Source of the DNA: J029 sp964482495
Lineage (GTDB): Bacteria; Planctomycetota; UBA1135
Direction of reading: 5' to 3'
DNA: 64,000 bases
Assembly (NCBI GenBank): GCA_964482495.1
Contig: CAYZXS010000010.1
Coordinates: forward strand, 1 to 64,000
The notes under the pieces were generated by a model. That model had not been told where the DNA came from, made no database searches, and worked only from the letters and a program-made list of their open reading frames with translations. Position 1 is the first letter of the stretch; each line of letters starts with the position of its first letter. The translations under genes and the position numbers were made by a program. This document shows positions 18,732 to 26,889 of this stretch, piece after piece.

Positions 18732-19306
18732 CCGTCCGCCAGCACCGCGAAGGCCTCGATCTCGACCAGGAGGTCGCTGCGGCACAGGCGCGCCTGGATG
18801 CCGGTGGAGGCCGGCAGCGGGTCCAGGCCCATGCAGCGGAAGAAGAGCGTCCGGGTCTTGTTGAACTCGTCGTAGTCGCGCTCGATGTCGCGCAGGTAGC
18901 AGCTGGTGCGGACCACGTCGCGCCAGCTGGCGCCCTCCGCCTCGAGCAGGCGCTTGATGTTGCGGAAGGTGCGCCAGGTCTGGGCCCGGAAGTCGCCGAC
19001 GTGCACGGTCTCGCCGTGGTCGTCGATGCTGGCCGTCCCCGAGATCCACAGGATGCGCTGACCGGCGCGGATGCTGACGCTCAGGCCGCGGGTGAAGGAG
19101 GAGGGCAGCTCGTAGTCGTAGGCCTCGTTGAGGATGTCCAGCGAGGTGATCGGAGACCGCGCCACCTGGGGCGGCGGAAGCTGGGGCGAGAGCAGCTCGC
19201 CGTTCGGGCCGAGGATGCCGAGAGCGAGCATCTCCTCGCGCTCCGCGTCGGTGCGGGGGGCGTCGATCCGGTCGGTGGGGGAGGTCTTCGGGTCCATCGT
19301 GGTCAT
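18728..19306 (-). CDS. Rid (YjgF/YER057c/UK114) family protein with N-terminal extension
   Basis: This 192-aa protein has a Rid domain at residues about 65-190 (I-S-G-T-A-S-I, N-I-K-R-L-L-E..G-A-S-W-R-D-V-V, Y-L-R-D, A-R-L, V-E-I-E-A-F-A). An N-terminal extension of about 60 residues is absent from typical 130-aa RidA. Rid proteins hydrolyse reactive enamines or imines; larger relatives include chorismatases. Its ATG overlaps the TGA of the DAHP synthase gene (ATGA), so it is co-translated with the first enzyme of the shikimate path. That suggests a role in aromatic or aminodeoxy-sugar metabolism, which is inference. The ARL arginine used for substrate carboxylate binding is present. Confidence 0.8.
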   Translation of the reverse strand: MTTMDPKTSPTDRIDAPRTDAEREEMLALGILGPNGELLSPQLPPPQVARSPITSLDILNEAYDYELPSSFTRGLSVSIRAGQRILWISGTASIDDHGETVHVGDFRAQTWRTFRNIKRLLEAEGASWRDVVRTSCYLRDIERDYDEFNKTRTLFFRCMGLDPLPASTGIQARLCRSDLLVEIEAFAVLADG

Positions 19307-20193
19307 CGGTGTTCCTCGGTGGGCGCCGCCGGCTCAGGCGGCCCCTCGGTGGAGCAGGCTTCGGTCGGCCGGACGTCCCGCAACAGCTCGCGCAGGACCT
19401 CCGGAGTGACCGACTGGAGGCCGTCGCAGAGCGCGGCGCTGGGGTCGGCGCCGTCGCGCAGGACCTCGATCATCAGGCCGTCGGCGCCGGCCGCGAGCGC
19501 GGCGCGGGCGGCCGGCGGCACCATCGCGGCGTCTCCGGTGGCGTGGCTGGGGTCGACGATCACCGGCAGGAAGGTCTCGCGCCGGACCGCCGGGAGCACG
19601 TTGAGGTCCAGGGTGAAGCGGCTGTAGCTGCCCTGCGTGAAGCTGCGGATGCCGCGCTCGCAGAGCACGATCTGGAGGTTGCCTTCGGCGGCGATGTACT
19701 CCGCCGCGCCCAGCCACTCCTCCAGGGTGGCGGCCCAGTGCCGCTTCAGCAGCACCGGCATCCCGGCCCGGCCCACCTCCCGCAGCAGGGCGAAGTTCTG
19801 CATGTTGCGGGCGCCGATCTGGAGGCAGTCGGCGACCCGGCCGACGGCCTCGACCAGGCGCGGATCGGTCACCTCGGTGACCACCGGCAGGCCGGTCTCG
19901 GCCTTGGCCTCGGCCAGGATCTCCAGCCCCTCCGGCCCGAGCCCCTGGAAGTCGTGGGGGCTGGTCCTGGGCTTGTAGGCGCCGCCGCGCAGCAGCTCCG
20001 CGCCGGCGTCGGCCACGGCGCGGGCGATGGACAGGGTCTGCTCCCGGCTCTCGACGGCGCAGGGGCCGGCGATGATCAACGGGCGGGGGCCGCCGAAGGC
20101 GACCGGCCCGACCTGGACCTGATGCGGCCGCGCGGCCGGCGGCGCGTGCCGCTCGCCTCGTTGGACCAGCCGGTAGGGAGTCACGGAGCCCAT
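19303..20193 (-). CDS. aroF: 3-deoxy-7-phosphoheptulonate (DAHP) synthase, type I-beta
   Basis: This 296-aa enzyme condenses phosphoenolpyruvate and erythrose-4-phosphate, the entry step of aromatic amino-acid synthesis. All key motifs are visible: A-G-P-C-A near 41-45, K-P-R-T-S-P near 75, Q-I-G-A-R-N-M-Q-N near 125, L-L-K-R near 148 and V-D-P-S-H-A-T-G near 215. The N-terminal ferredoxin-like regulatory domain of Thermotoga-type I-beta enzymes is lacking, so feedback control through that domain is not expected. The Pro/Glu-rich tail of about 25 residues is unusual. It is the first gene of a two-gene unit with the Rid protein. Confidence 0.93.
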   Translation of the reverse strand: MGSVTPYRLVQRGERHAPPAARPHQVQVGPVAFGGPRPLIIAGPCAVESREQTLSIARAVADAGAELLRGGAYKPRTSPHDFQGLGPEGLEILAEAKAETGLPVVTEVTDPRLVEAVGRVADCLQIGARNMQNFALLREVGRAGMPVLLKRHWAATLEEWLGAAEYIAAEGNLQIVLCERGIRSFTQGSYSRFTLDLNVLPAVRRETFLPVIVDPSHATGDAAMVPPAARAALAAGADGLMIEVLRDGADPSAALCDGLQSVTPEVLRELLRDVRPTEACSTEGPPEPAAPTEEHR

Positions 20194-20333
20194 CTTGCGG
20201 GAGCAGGGAAGGGGCGATCAGAGAGGGCCGGGCCGGGGGAGGCCGACGCCTCGGTGTGGCGGGCGAGGGTCTCAGGAATTATGCGTCTTCGAAGCCGCGC
20301 CCGGCCAAGAAATCCGCGTCGCCCGCGGGTCAC

Positions 20334-21311
20334 CTAGAGTTGGCCGACGCGCGCGGCGACCCGGCCGTCGACGACGTCGCCGCGGTGGATCAGCAGCCGG
20401 ACCTCGCCGCTCAGCCGCTCGCCGCGCTCGAGCCGGAACTTGGTTCCGCTCCAGGCGTCCGGCCGGCGAGGGCCGAAGGTGCCGTATTCGCGGGTCAGCC
20501 ACTTGCGCGGCTGACCGTCGTCGGGGAGCACGACCGTCACGCCTTCGGTGACCCCGTCCACGGTGCCGGAGTAGTCCACCCAGCGCGCGTACTGGCCGTT
20601 CGTCGCCTCCTGGCCGCGACGGCCCTGGTCGTCGGTGATGACGCCGCCGTTCTCGCCGTTGAAGGCCGGGTCCATGCGCAGGTAGGGCCAGGCGTAGTGC
20701 ACCCAGTCGCTGGGGAAGCGGAGCTCGCCGTACGCGGCGACCAGCGACCACTGCAGGTGCAGGCTGTACTCGCCGTCGCCGAGGTCGGCCAGCTCCATGC
20801 GCAGCTCCTGGTCCATGGCCGGCTCGCCGTGGATCATCCAGGTCAGCTCGGCGGTGGCCGCGGCGCAGCCGGGGCCGTCGCGCAGCTCGGTGAAGCCGTC
20901 GTGGCGGATGAAGCTGTGGTGGCCGAGCTCGGGCCGCTCCGCGTCGACTCGGTTCTGCCACTCGTGGTAGAAGTCGATCACCGGGCCGTCGCCGAGCTGG
21001 ATCTTGTCGACGATCCAGAGGGAGCGGTGGTGGGGGAAGGGCTCGGTCTTCTGCACCAGCAGCGAGCGGCCGCTGGGGCTGCGCAGGGGCCAGATGTGGG
21101 GGATGGCCCACTCCGAACCGTACTGGTAGACGAAGGCCTCCCGGCCGTCGATGGCGAAGCGCAGGGCGCCGGCGTCGTCGTCGCGCGCGGCGGTGACCCG
21201 GACCTCCTGCTGCGGCTCGCCGGTGCCGGCGATGCCGCAGCCGCTGGCCAGGGCGCAGCCGCCGGCCGCGCCGAGCAGGGCCGCCCAGGTCCAGAGCCGC
21301 GGCGGGGTCAT
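20334..21311 (-). CDS. DUF6807 (PmoA-like) lipoprotein
   Basis: This 325-aa exported protein has a hydrophobic N-terminus and an L-A-S-G-C lipobox near 25. It belongs to DUF6807, often labelled PmoA in annotation although unrelated to methane monooxygenase: W-A-I-P-H-I-W-P, P-F-P-H-H-R-S-L-W and L-G-H-H-S-F are characteristic. Members accompany Gfo/Idh oxidoreductases in planctomycetes and Verrucomicrobia; the function is not established, though a sugar-binding beta-sandwich is likely. ATG 21311 overlaps the TGA of the Gfo/Idh gene. It is the last gene of a three-gene coupled unit. Confidence 0.82.
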   Translation of the reverse strand: MTPPRLWTWAALLGAAGGCALASGCGIAGTGEPQQEVRVTAARDDDAGALRFAIDGREAFVYQYGSEWAIPHIWPLRSPSGRSLLVQKTEPFPHHRSLWIVDKIQLGDGPVIDFYHEWQNRVDAERPELGHHSFIRHDGFTELRDGPGCAAATAELTWMIHGEPAMDQELRMELADLGDGEYSLHLQWSLVAAYGELRFPSDWVHYAWPYLRMDPAFNGENGGVITDDQGRRGQEATNGQYARWVDYSGTVDGVTEGVTVVLPDDGQPRKWLTREYGTFGPRRPDAWSGTKFRLERGERLSGEVRLLIHRGDVVDGRVAARVGQL

Positions 21312-22636
21312 AGCTCCCAGCCCTTGCGGCGCTCGAAGTCGAGCAGGGCGTTGGCCTCGTCGTCGCCGGGGAAGGTCTCGGTGACCGGGTCCCACTTGAG
21401 CTTGCGGTCGAGGATCATCGAGAGGTCCGTGATCACGCACACGGTGTTCGAGCGGTGGCCGACCTCGACCGGGCAGATCGGGTCCTTGCGGCTGCGCACG
21501 CACTCGAGGAAGTCGCGGTAGTGGTCGTCGCTGCGGTAGAGGCGCGTCTCGTCCTCGCCGATGACTTCGTCCAGGATCGCCTTCGGCCCGGCGCTGATGC
21601 CGCCGCGCCGGACGAATAGCCAGCCGTCCGAACCGGTGAAGGTCACGCCGGCCTGCGGGTCGGTGCGCTGGATCAGCGGCACGCCGTCGGCCCACTTGCC
21701 GCGGGCGAAGTAGTGGGTGTGGACGTCGAAGAGCCCGCGCTCGGGGTAGTGGGCCTTGGCCTCGATCTCGGTCAGGCCGGAGTCGGCGTCGCCGCCGTGG
21801 CCCCACTGCGCGATGTCGTTCATGTGCGAGCCCCAGCCGCAGATCATGCCGCGGGTGTAGCCCTGCCGCTGCAGCCAGCCGGGGCGCCCGTAGCCCTTCA
21901 CCGGGTGCACGCCGAGCTCGTGGTAAGGGCGCTCGGCGGTCGGGCCCATCCACAGGTCGTAATCGAAGTGGGCCGGCTTCGGGGTCGGGGTGGGTTCGGC
22001 GCGGCCGTGGTCCGGCGGCAGCCAGGCCTCGACCCGCTGCAGCTTGCCGATGCGGCCGTTGCGTACCAGCTCGCAGGCGTGGCGGAAGTTCTTGGCCGAG
22101 CGCTGCTGCGAACCGACCTGGAGCACGACGCCGTTGGCGCGGACCGCCTTCACCAGCGCCTTGCCTTCATTGATGGTCAGCGTCAGCGGCTTCTGGATGT
22201 AGATGTCCTTCTTCGCCTTCGCCGCGGCGACGCCGTGGCCGGCGTGCCAGAAGTCCGGCGTCGAGATCGTGACGGCGTCGATGTCGTCACGCGCCAGCAG
22301 CTCGCGGAAGTCGGCGTAGACGTCGACCTCGGGCGCGGCCTCGCCCTCCGGGAGCTTGTCGGCGTAGCGCTTCAGCACGTCGCGCTCGGCGTGCTCGGCG
22401 CGCTGCAGATCGGGGTCGCAGACGGCGACGACGCGGGCGTTCAGCGCCGGGTCGAGGCCGCGGCCGAGCAGCGAGAACAGGTCGCCGCGGCCCATGCGGC
22501 CGCAGCCGATGGCGCCGATTCGAATGGTGTCGTTGCCGCTGCTGAAGGCGGGCAGGCCGCGCGGCAGGATCAGCGGGGCGGTGAAGGCGCCGCCGATCTT
22601 GAGGGCGGTGCGGCGGGTGATGGGGGGAGTGGTCAT
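21308..22636 (-). CDS. Gfo/Idh/MocA oxidoreductase with Tat-like signal
   Basis: This 442-aa NAD(P)-binding oxidoreductase has an export signal (T-R-R-T-A-L-K-I-G-G-A-F near 7-18), a Rossmann motif I-G-A-I-G-C-G-R-M-G-R-G near 42-53 and I-Y-I-Q-K-P-L-T near 145, where the family's E-K-P carries Q instead of E. The ATG at 22636 overlaps the stop of the upstream fusion gene; a longer upstream frame is not supported. Periplasmic oxidation of a sugar or sugar acid is inferred, with the DUF6807 partners on either side. Confidence 0.85.
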   Translation of the reverse strand: MTTPPITRRTALKIGGAFTAPLILPRGLPAFSSGNDTIRIGAIGCGRMGRGDLFSLLGRGLDPALNARVVAVCDPDLQRAEHAERDVLKRYADKLPEGEAAPEVDVYADFRELLARDDIDAVTISTPDFWHAGHGVAAAKAKKDIYIQKPLTLTINEGKALVKAVRANGVVLQVGSQQRSAKNFRHACELVRNGRIGKLQRVEAWLPPDHGRAEPTPTPKPAHFDYDLWMGPTAERPYHELGVHPVKGYGRPGWLQRQGYTRGMICGWGSHMNDIAQWGHGGDADSGLTEIEAKAHYPERGLFDVHTHYFARGKWADGVPLIQRTDPQAGVTFTGSDGWLFVRRGGISAGPKAILDEVIGEDETRLYRSDDHYRDFLECVRSRKDPICPVEVGHRSNTVCVITDLSMILDRKLKWDPVTETFPGDDEANALLDFERRKGWEL

Positions 22637-24789
22637 CGCTGCGAGAGTTCTCGGTTCAAGCGTTCGGCATCCCAGCGGCCGGGATGGACGAGGACACGGT
22701 AGCGCAGCGTGAAGGAGTCGCCGCGCCGCAGTTCGAGCGGTTCGTAGCAAATGACCGCGGGCGTGAAGAAACTCATCGCGCCGCTGCGGATGGCATACCA
22801 AGGCGACGGCGAGCGCGGGTTGCGCGGGTCGCTGAGGATCGCCACGCCCGCCTCCTGCCCGGCGATCGCGCCGTGGTAGTCGAAGGCGGCGGCGCGGCCG
22901 CGGAAGCGGTCCTGGGCGTTGAACTCGACCGGTCCTTCGGCGGTGGCGGCGGCGCGGTCCTCCAGCTGCGCCAGCCGCAGCGAGAGGCCGGCGTAGCCGC
23001 CCCAGGCCTTTCCGCCGGGCTCGTCGGGCAGCGGCGTCCGGTCCAGCTTCAGGGTCTCCGCCAGGGCGGTGAAGCGCCCGGTCCAGCGGACCTCGTAGCT
23101 GCCGTCGGCGGCGGGGGCGGAGAGGGTGATCTCGCGGCTCTCGGCCAGCACGCGGGCGCCGTCGGGGTCGACGTAGTGCAGCTCCAGGGCGAAGTCGGCG
23201 CCGCCGTCAGGTCGTAGCTCGCTGCGCAGCTCCTGCCACTCGGTGCGGCCGGCGGGGCGGTCAGCGCCCGGCGCGTTCTCCCAGTAGTTGACGCCGTTCA
23301 GGTACTTCCACGAGAACCAGAGACCGTGGTGATGGACGTGATCGGCCGGCGCGTCCACCGTCAGCGGCGCCATGCCCGGCAGCGCCAGCGGGTGGAAGTA
23401 GCTGTAGGCGGCGGTCGGGTCGTGGTGGAAGCGCCACAGCACCTGGCCGTCCGCCAACAGCGAGGTGGAGGCGTCGGCTTCGTCCCAGCGCAGCGCTCCC
23501 GCGTAACGGCCGGCGGCGCCCGCCGCGGCCCCCGCGGCCACCCCGGCCACCGCGACCGCCGGCGCCTGGCTCCGGCGCACCAGCTCCGCCAGCTTGTCCT
23601 CGTCGACTTCGACGCCCAAGCCGGGGCCCGGCGGCGGCGTCATGGCGCCGTCGGCCACCTCGAGCGGCTGCTTCAGCAGGCTCTCGGTCAGGAATTGCGG
23701 ACCGTTCAGCGCCGCCGGTCGCTTCAGGCCGTAGGCGCCGTAGAGCAGCAGCGTCGCCGCTAGCGACACGTCGGGGTCAGTCAGGCCGCTGCCGAGCCAC
23801 ATCAACCCCTCGCGCTCGAGCAGCTCGATCTGGCGCCGCCCGGACAGCAGCCCGCCACACCGGGCCGGCTTCATCGCCACGCCGTCGAGCATGCCGAGGC
23901 GGATGAACTCGCCCAGCTCGACCGGCGAGACCACGCCCTCGTCCATCAGGATCGGCAGCGCGCCCTGCCGCTTCAGTGCCTGGTAGCCGGCGAGCTGGTT
24001 GGGCTGGATCGGCGCCTCGAAGACGTCGACGCCGGCGTCGGCGAGCTTCGGCGCCAGCTCCAGCGCCGTCTCCGGGGAGTAGCCACCGTTGGCGTCGGCC
24101 CACAGGAAGGCCTCCGGCGCCAGCGCCCGCACCGCGCGCGCCAGCTCCAGGTCGAAGTCCGGGTCCGGCGCCACCTTGATGTTGAAGTCGCGGTAGCCGC
24201 GGCGGCGGCCTTCGGCGATCAGGGCCTCGGTCTCCTCGAGCTGACGCGGGTTGACGGTCCAGCTCAGCCGCAGCGGCCCCCCCGGCTTTCGGCCCCACAG
24301 CTCCACCACCGAGACGCCGGCGCGCTTGCCCGCGAGATCGTGCAGCGCCAGGTCGACCCCGGCGCGCGCGATCGGCATTCCGGTCGAGAAGCCGTTCGCC
24401 ACGGTCTTGGCCATCACCGCGTGGGCGTTGCCGAAGTCGCCGGCGTCGTGGCCGAGCAGCGCCGGGCCGAAGTAGTTGCGCAGCGCCGTCTCGACCGTCT
24501 CCAGGGTCTCGTAGCTCCAGCGCGCGATCGGCACGCTCTGGCCCCAGCCGACCAGGCCGTCGCGGGTGGTGATCTTCACCAGCACCGAGGCCCGGCCCTT
24601 GGCCCCGTGGGGGCCGGTGAAGAACTTGAAGTGCCCGGTCATCGGGTAGCGCAGCGCCCAGCTCTCGATCGAGTCGATGGCGCGGTCGCCGCGCAGCCAG
24701 GCCGGCGCCCGCAGGGTGGCCAGCGGTAGCACGGCGCAGGTCTGGAGGAAGGCGCGGCGGGAGGAAGCAGCGGGCGGATCCAGGCGCAT
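22633..24789 (-). CDS. fusion of enolase-superfamily enzyme and DUF6807 domain
   Basis: This 718-aa exported protein has a Tat signal (S-S-R-R-A-F-L-Q near 9-16). Residues about 40-410 form a mandelate racemase/muconate lactonising-type barrel: D-F-N-I-K-V, W-A-D-A-N-G-G, F-E-A-P-I-Q, M-D-E-G-V and V-A-M-K-P-A-R-C-G-G carry the expected metal ligands and general-base lysine. After a Gly/Ala linker (about 420-440) a DUF6807 sandwich follows, with D-H-V-H-H-H-G-L-W-F-S near 485. The reaction is probably abstraction of a proton next to a carboxylate, as in acid-sugar dehydratases. Fusion to DUF6807 implies that both act on one substrate. It heads a three-gene coupled operon. Confidence 0.82.
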   Translation of the reverse strand: MRLDPPAASSRRAFLQTCAVLPLATLRAPAWLRGDRAIDSIESWALRYPMTGHFKFFTGPHGAKGRASVLVKITTRDGLVGWGQSVPIARWSYETLETVETALRNYFGPALLGHDAGDFGNAHAVMAKTVANGFSTGMPIARAGVDLALHDLAGKRAGVSVVELWGRKPGGPLRLSWTVNPRQLEETEALIAEGRRRGYRDFNIKVAPDPDFDLELARAVRALAPEAFLWADANGGYSPETALELAPKLADAGVDVFEAPIQPNQLAGYQALKRQGALPILMDEGVVSPVELGEFIRLGMLDGVAMKPARCGGLLSGRRQIELLEREGLMWLGSGLTDPDVSLAATLLLYGAYGLKRPAALNGPQFLTESLLKQPLEVADGAMTPPPGPGLGVEVDEDKLAELVRRSQAPAVAVAGVAAGAAAGAAGRYAGALRWDEADASTSLLADGQVLWRFHHDPTAAYSYFHPLALPGMAPLTVDAPADHVHHHGLWFSWKYLNGVNYWENAPGADRPAGRTEWQELRSELRPDGGADFALELHYVDPDGARVLAESREITLSAPAADGSYEVRWTGRFTALAETLKLDRTPLPDEPGGKAWGGYAGLSLRLAQLEDRAAATAEGPVEFNAQDRFRGRAAAFDYHGAIAGQEAGVAILSDPRNPRSPSPWYAIRSGAMSFFTPAVICYEPLELRRGDSFTLRYRVLVHPGRWDAERLNRELSQR

Positions 24790-24798
24790 GGGACAACG

Positions 24799-24804
24799 AG
24801 CTTA
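24799..24804 (-). promoter_or_regulatory. -10-like box of the enolase-fusion operon
   Basis: On the minus strand TAAGCT lies 9 nt before the ATG at 24789, without a Shine-Dalgarno sequence between them. Confidence 0.4.
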
Positions 24805-24915
24805 GGCCTCCCGGGTGGAGGAATCGGGCCGGAATCCGGACCCTGAGGGCCGCCGCGGAGACGGAAGCAACTTCCAACATGAGCGTTTTGATCGAGTGCT
24901 ACGGTGTCAGGATCG

Positions 24916-24942
24916 GGGGGACCCTTCCGGTCCCCCGAGGAG
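24916..24942 (+). promoter_or_regulatory. leader hairpin directly before the RBS
   Basis: GGGGGACC(CTTCC)GGTCCCCC at 24916-24936 is a perfect 8-bp stem. It is immediately followed by the Shine-Dalgarno GAGGAG at 24937-24942, 7 nt before ATG 24950. It may protect the mRNA 5' region or modulate initiation. Confidence 0.55.
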
Positions 24943-24949
24943 TCTCTCG

Positions 24950-26782
24950 ATGTCGCCGCTCAGCCTCCCGGTTCGTCCCTCTGCACTCGCCCTCGCCGCC
25001 GCCCTCGTCACCACCGCCCTGCCGGCCCAGTGGAGCGAGGACCCCTACGAGAACCAGGCGGTCGTGACCCGGCCGGGGGACCAGGCCATCCCGAAGGCCG
25101 CCGCCACCCCCGACGGCGGCAGCTGGGTGGCTTGGTTCGACAACGCCTCCGGTAACTACGACGTCTACTTGCAGCGCTACGACAGCAAGGGCCACGCCGT
25201 CTTCCCCGTCGGGGGGATGCTGGTCAGCGGCCACGCGCAGAGCTCCTCGCTGGTCAACTGGGACCTGATCGCCGACGCCGCCGGCGCCGCCGTCCTGGCC
25301 TTCACCGACACCCGCGCCGGCGGCGACCTCGACGTCTACCTCTACAAGATCGGCGCCGACGGCAGCTTTCTGTGGGGCGCCAACGGCGTCGCCGCTTCGG
25401 CCAACGCCGACTTCGAGGCCGACCCGCGCCTGGCCCTCGCCAGCGACGGCGACGTGGTGGTGGTCTGGAGCTTCCTCGGCAGCCCGGCGGCGGTCCGCAT
25501 GCAGCGCTACGACGCCGCCGGCACCGCCCTGCTCGCCGCCGGCGGCCTGACGGTCGCCTCCGAGGCCGGCCGCTCGCCTGGCTTCGCCGAGATCGCGCCC
25601 TCGGCCAGCGGCGACGTGATCGTCTCCTGGGTGCGTGACATCAACTTCTTCACCTCGGTGAAGCACCTGCGCGCCCAGCGCTTCGACGCCGCCGGCGCCC
25701 CGCAGTGGCCGGCCCCGGTCGAGGTCTTCGACGCCCACAACCTGCCGATCGCCTACGCACCGCAGCTGCTCGCCGACGGCGCCGGCGGGGCGGTCCTCTG
25801 CTGGCACGCGAGCAACCCCGCGACCAACCTCTTCGACGGCTACGTGCAGCGGCTGAGCTCCGCCGGCGCCGAGCTCTACGGCCACAACGGCGTGCCGATC
25901 TCCTCCACCGGCGGCCGCAACCACCTGTCGCCGACGGCCGCCTACGTCGCCGCCACCGGCGACACCGTCGTCTACTGGAACGAGAAGGACAGCTCCCAGA
26001 ACCTGAGCGGGCTCTACGCCCAGAAGATCGACGCCGCCGGCGTGCGCCAGTGGGGGAGCGGCGGCATCGAGCTGATGTCGGTCAGCACCTCGCCGGTCTA
26101 CCCGCCCAGCGCCGTGCCGGTCGGCGACGGCGCCATGGCCTTCGTCACCTGGGCGCCGACCTCGACTTGGGGCCAGGACCAGCTTCTCGCCTTCCGGCTC
26201 GACGCCAGCGGCGCCTCGCCCTGGGGCGGCGCGCGGGACCTGTGCACCCGACAGAGCAACAAGTCGGTGCGCCACGCCGTGGCCCAGAACGCCAGCGGCG
26301 AGGCGGTGGTCTACTGGGAGGACGAGCGCAACGGCAGCGACGATGTCTACGGCCAGAACATCACCGCCGACGGCGAGCGCGGGGTGCGCTACCTCGAGGT
26401 CGACGTGGCCTCGATCTCGTTGGCGGCAGGCGGCAGCGCCCAGCTCCAGATGGACGCCGGCGCCGCCCACGCCGGCATGAGCTACGCGATGCTCGGATCG
26501 CACACCGGCACCAGCCCGGGCCAGAACGGCTACGGCATCCACCTGCCCCTCAACGACGGCCAGTACTTCCAGCTGACCTTCACCAACCCGGGCTTCGGCA
26601 TCTTCTCCGGCTTCCGCGGCGCGCTCGACGGCGCCGGCCAGGCGACCGCCGCCGTCACCCTCCCGGCAGGCACCAACCCGGCGCTGGCGGGGCTGACCAT
26701 CCACCACGCCTTCGTGGTGCTGGACGGACCGGGCAGCATCGTGCTCGTCAGCGAGCCGCGGCCCTTCCTGCTGCAGCCCTGA
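24950..26782 (+). CDS. secreted beta-propeller-like repeat protein
   Basis: This 610-aa protein has a Sec signal (residues about 8-27, cleaved near L-P-A-Q). Eight degenerate repeats of about 50 aa follow, each with V-x-W-x-D/E-x..., then Y-x-Q-R/K-x-D-A-x-G (for example W-V-A-W-F-D near 62, V-V-Y-W-E-D near 460), suggesting a beta-propeller. The last 120 residues are the Gly-rich C-terminal domain shared with the FG-GAP proteins, ending in P-F-L-L-Q-P. The ATG at 24950 has a good Shine-Dalgarno sequence and an adjacent hairpin. The surface function is unknown. Confidence 0.75.
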   Translation: MSPLSLPVRPSALALAAALVTTALPAQWSEDPYENQAVVTRPGDQAIPKAAATPDGGSWVAWFDNASGNYDVYLQRYDSKGHAVFPVGGMLVSGHAQSSSLVNWDLIADAAGAAVLAFTDTRAGGDLDVYLYKIGADGSFLWGANGVAASANADFEADPRLALASDGDVVVVWSFLGSPAAVRMQRYDAAGTALLAAGGLTVASEAGRSPGFAEIAPSASGDVIVSWVRDINFFTSVKHLRAQRFDAAGAPQWPAPVEVFDAHNLPIAYAPQLLADGAGGAVLCWHASNPATNLFDGYVQRLSSAGAELYGHNGVPISSTGGRNHLSPTAAYVAATGDTVVYWNEKDSSQNLSGLYAQKIDAAGVRQWGSGGIELMSVSTSPVYPPSAVPVGDGAMAFVTWAPTSTWGQDQLLAFRLDASGASPWGGARDLCTRQSNKSVRHAVAQNASGEAVVYWEDERNGSDDVYGQNITADGERGVRYLEVDVASISLAAGGSAQLQMDAGAAHAGMSYAMLGSHTGTSPGQNGYGIHLPLNDGQYFQLTFTNPGFGIFSGFRGALDGAGQATAAVTLPAGTNPALAGLTIHHAFVVLDGPGSIVLVSEPRPFLLQP

Positions 26783-26889
26783 CCTGTAGGAAACCGGCAC
26801 TCTGGCGACGAAAGTCGGCGATCTCGGGATTCGCCGCGATCTGCCCTGGCCATCCGGGCGGAGCGGGCATAGAAGTTGGCGGCAGAATC

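Noticed and set aside
20278..20308. TTGGCC with CATAAT as promoter of the DAHP synthase gene
   Set aside because: The spacing is 19 bp and the box lies about 85 nt before the start; too weak to list.
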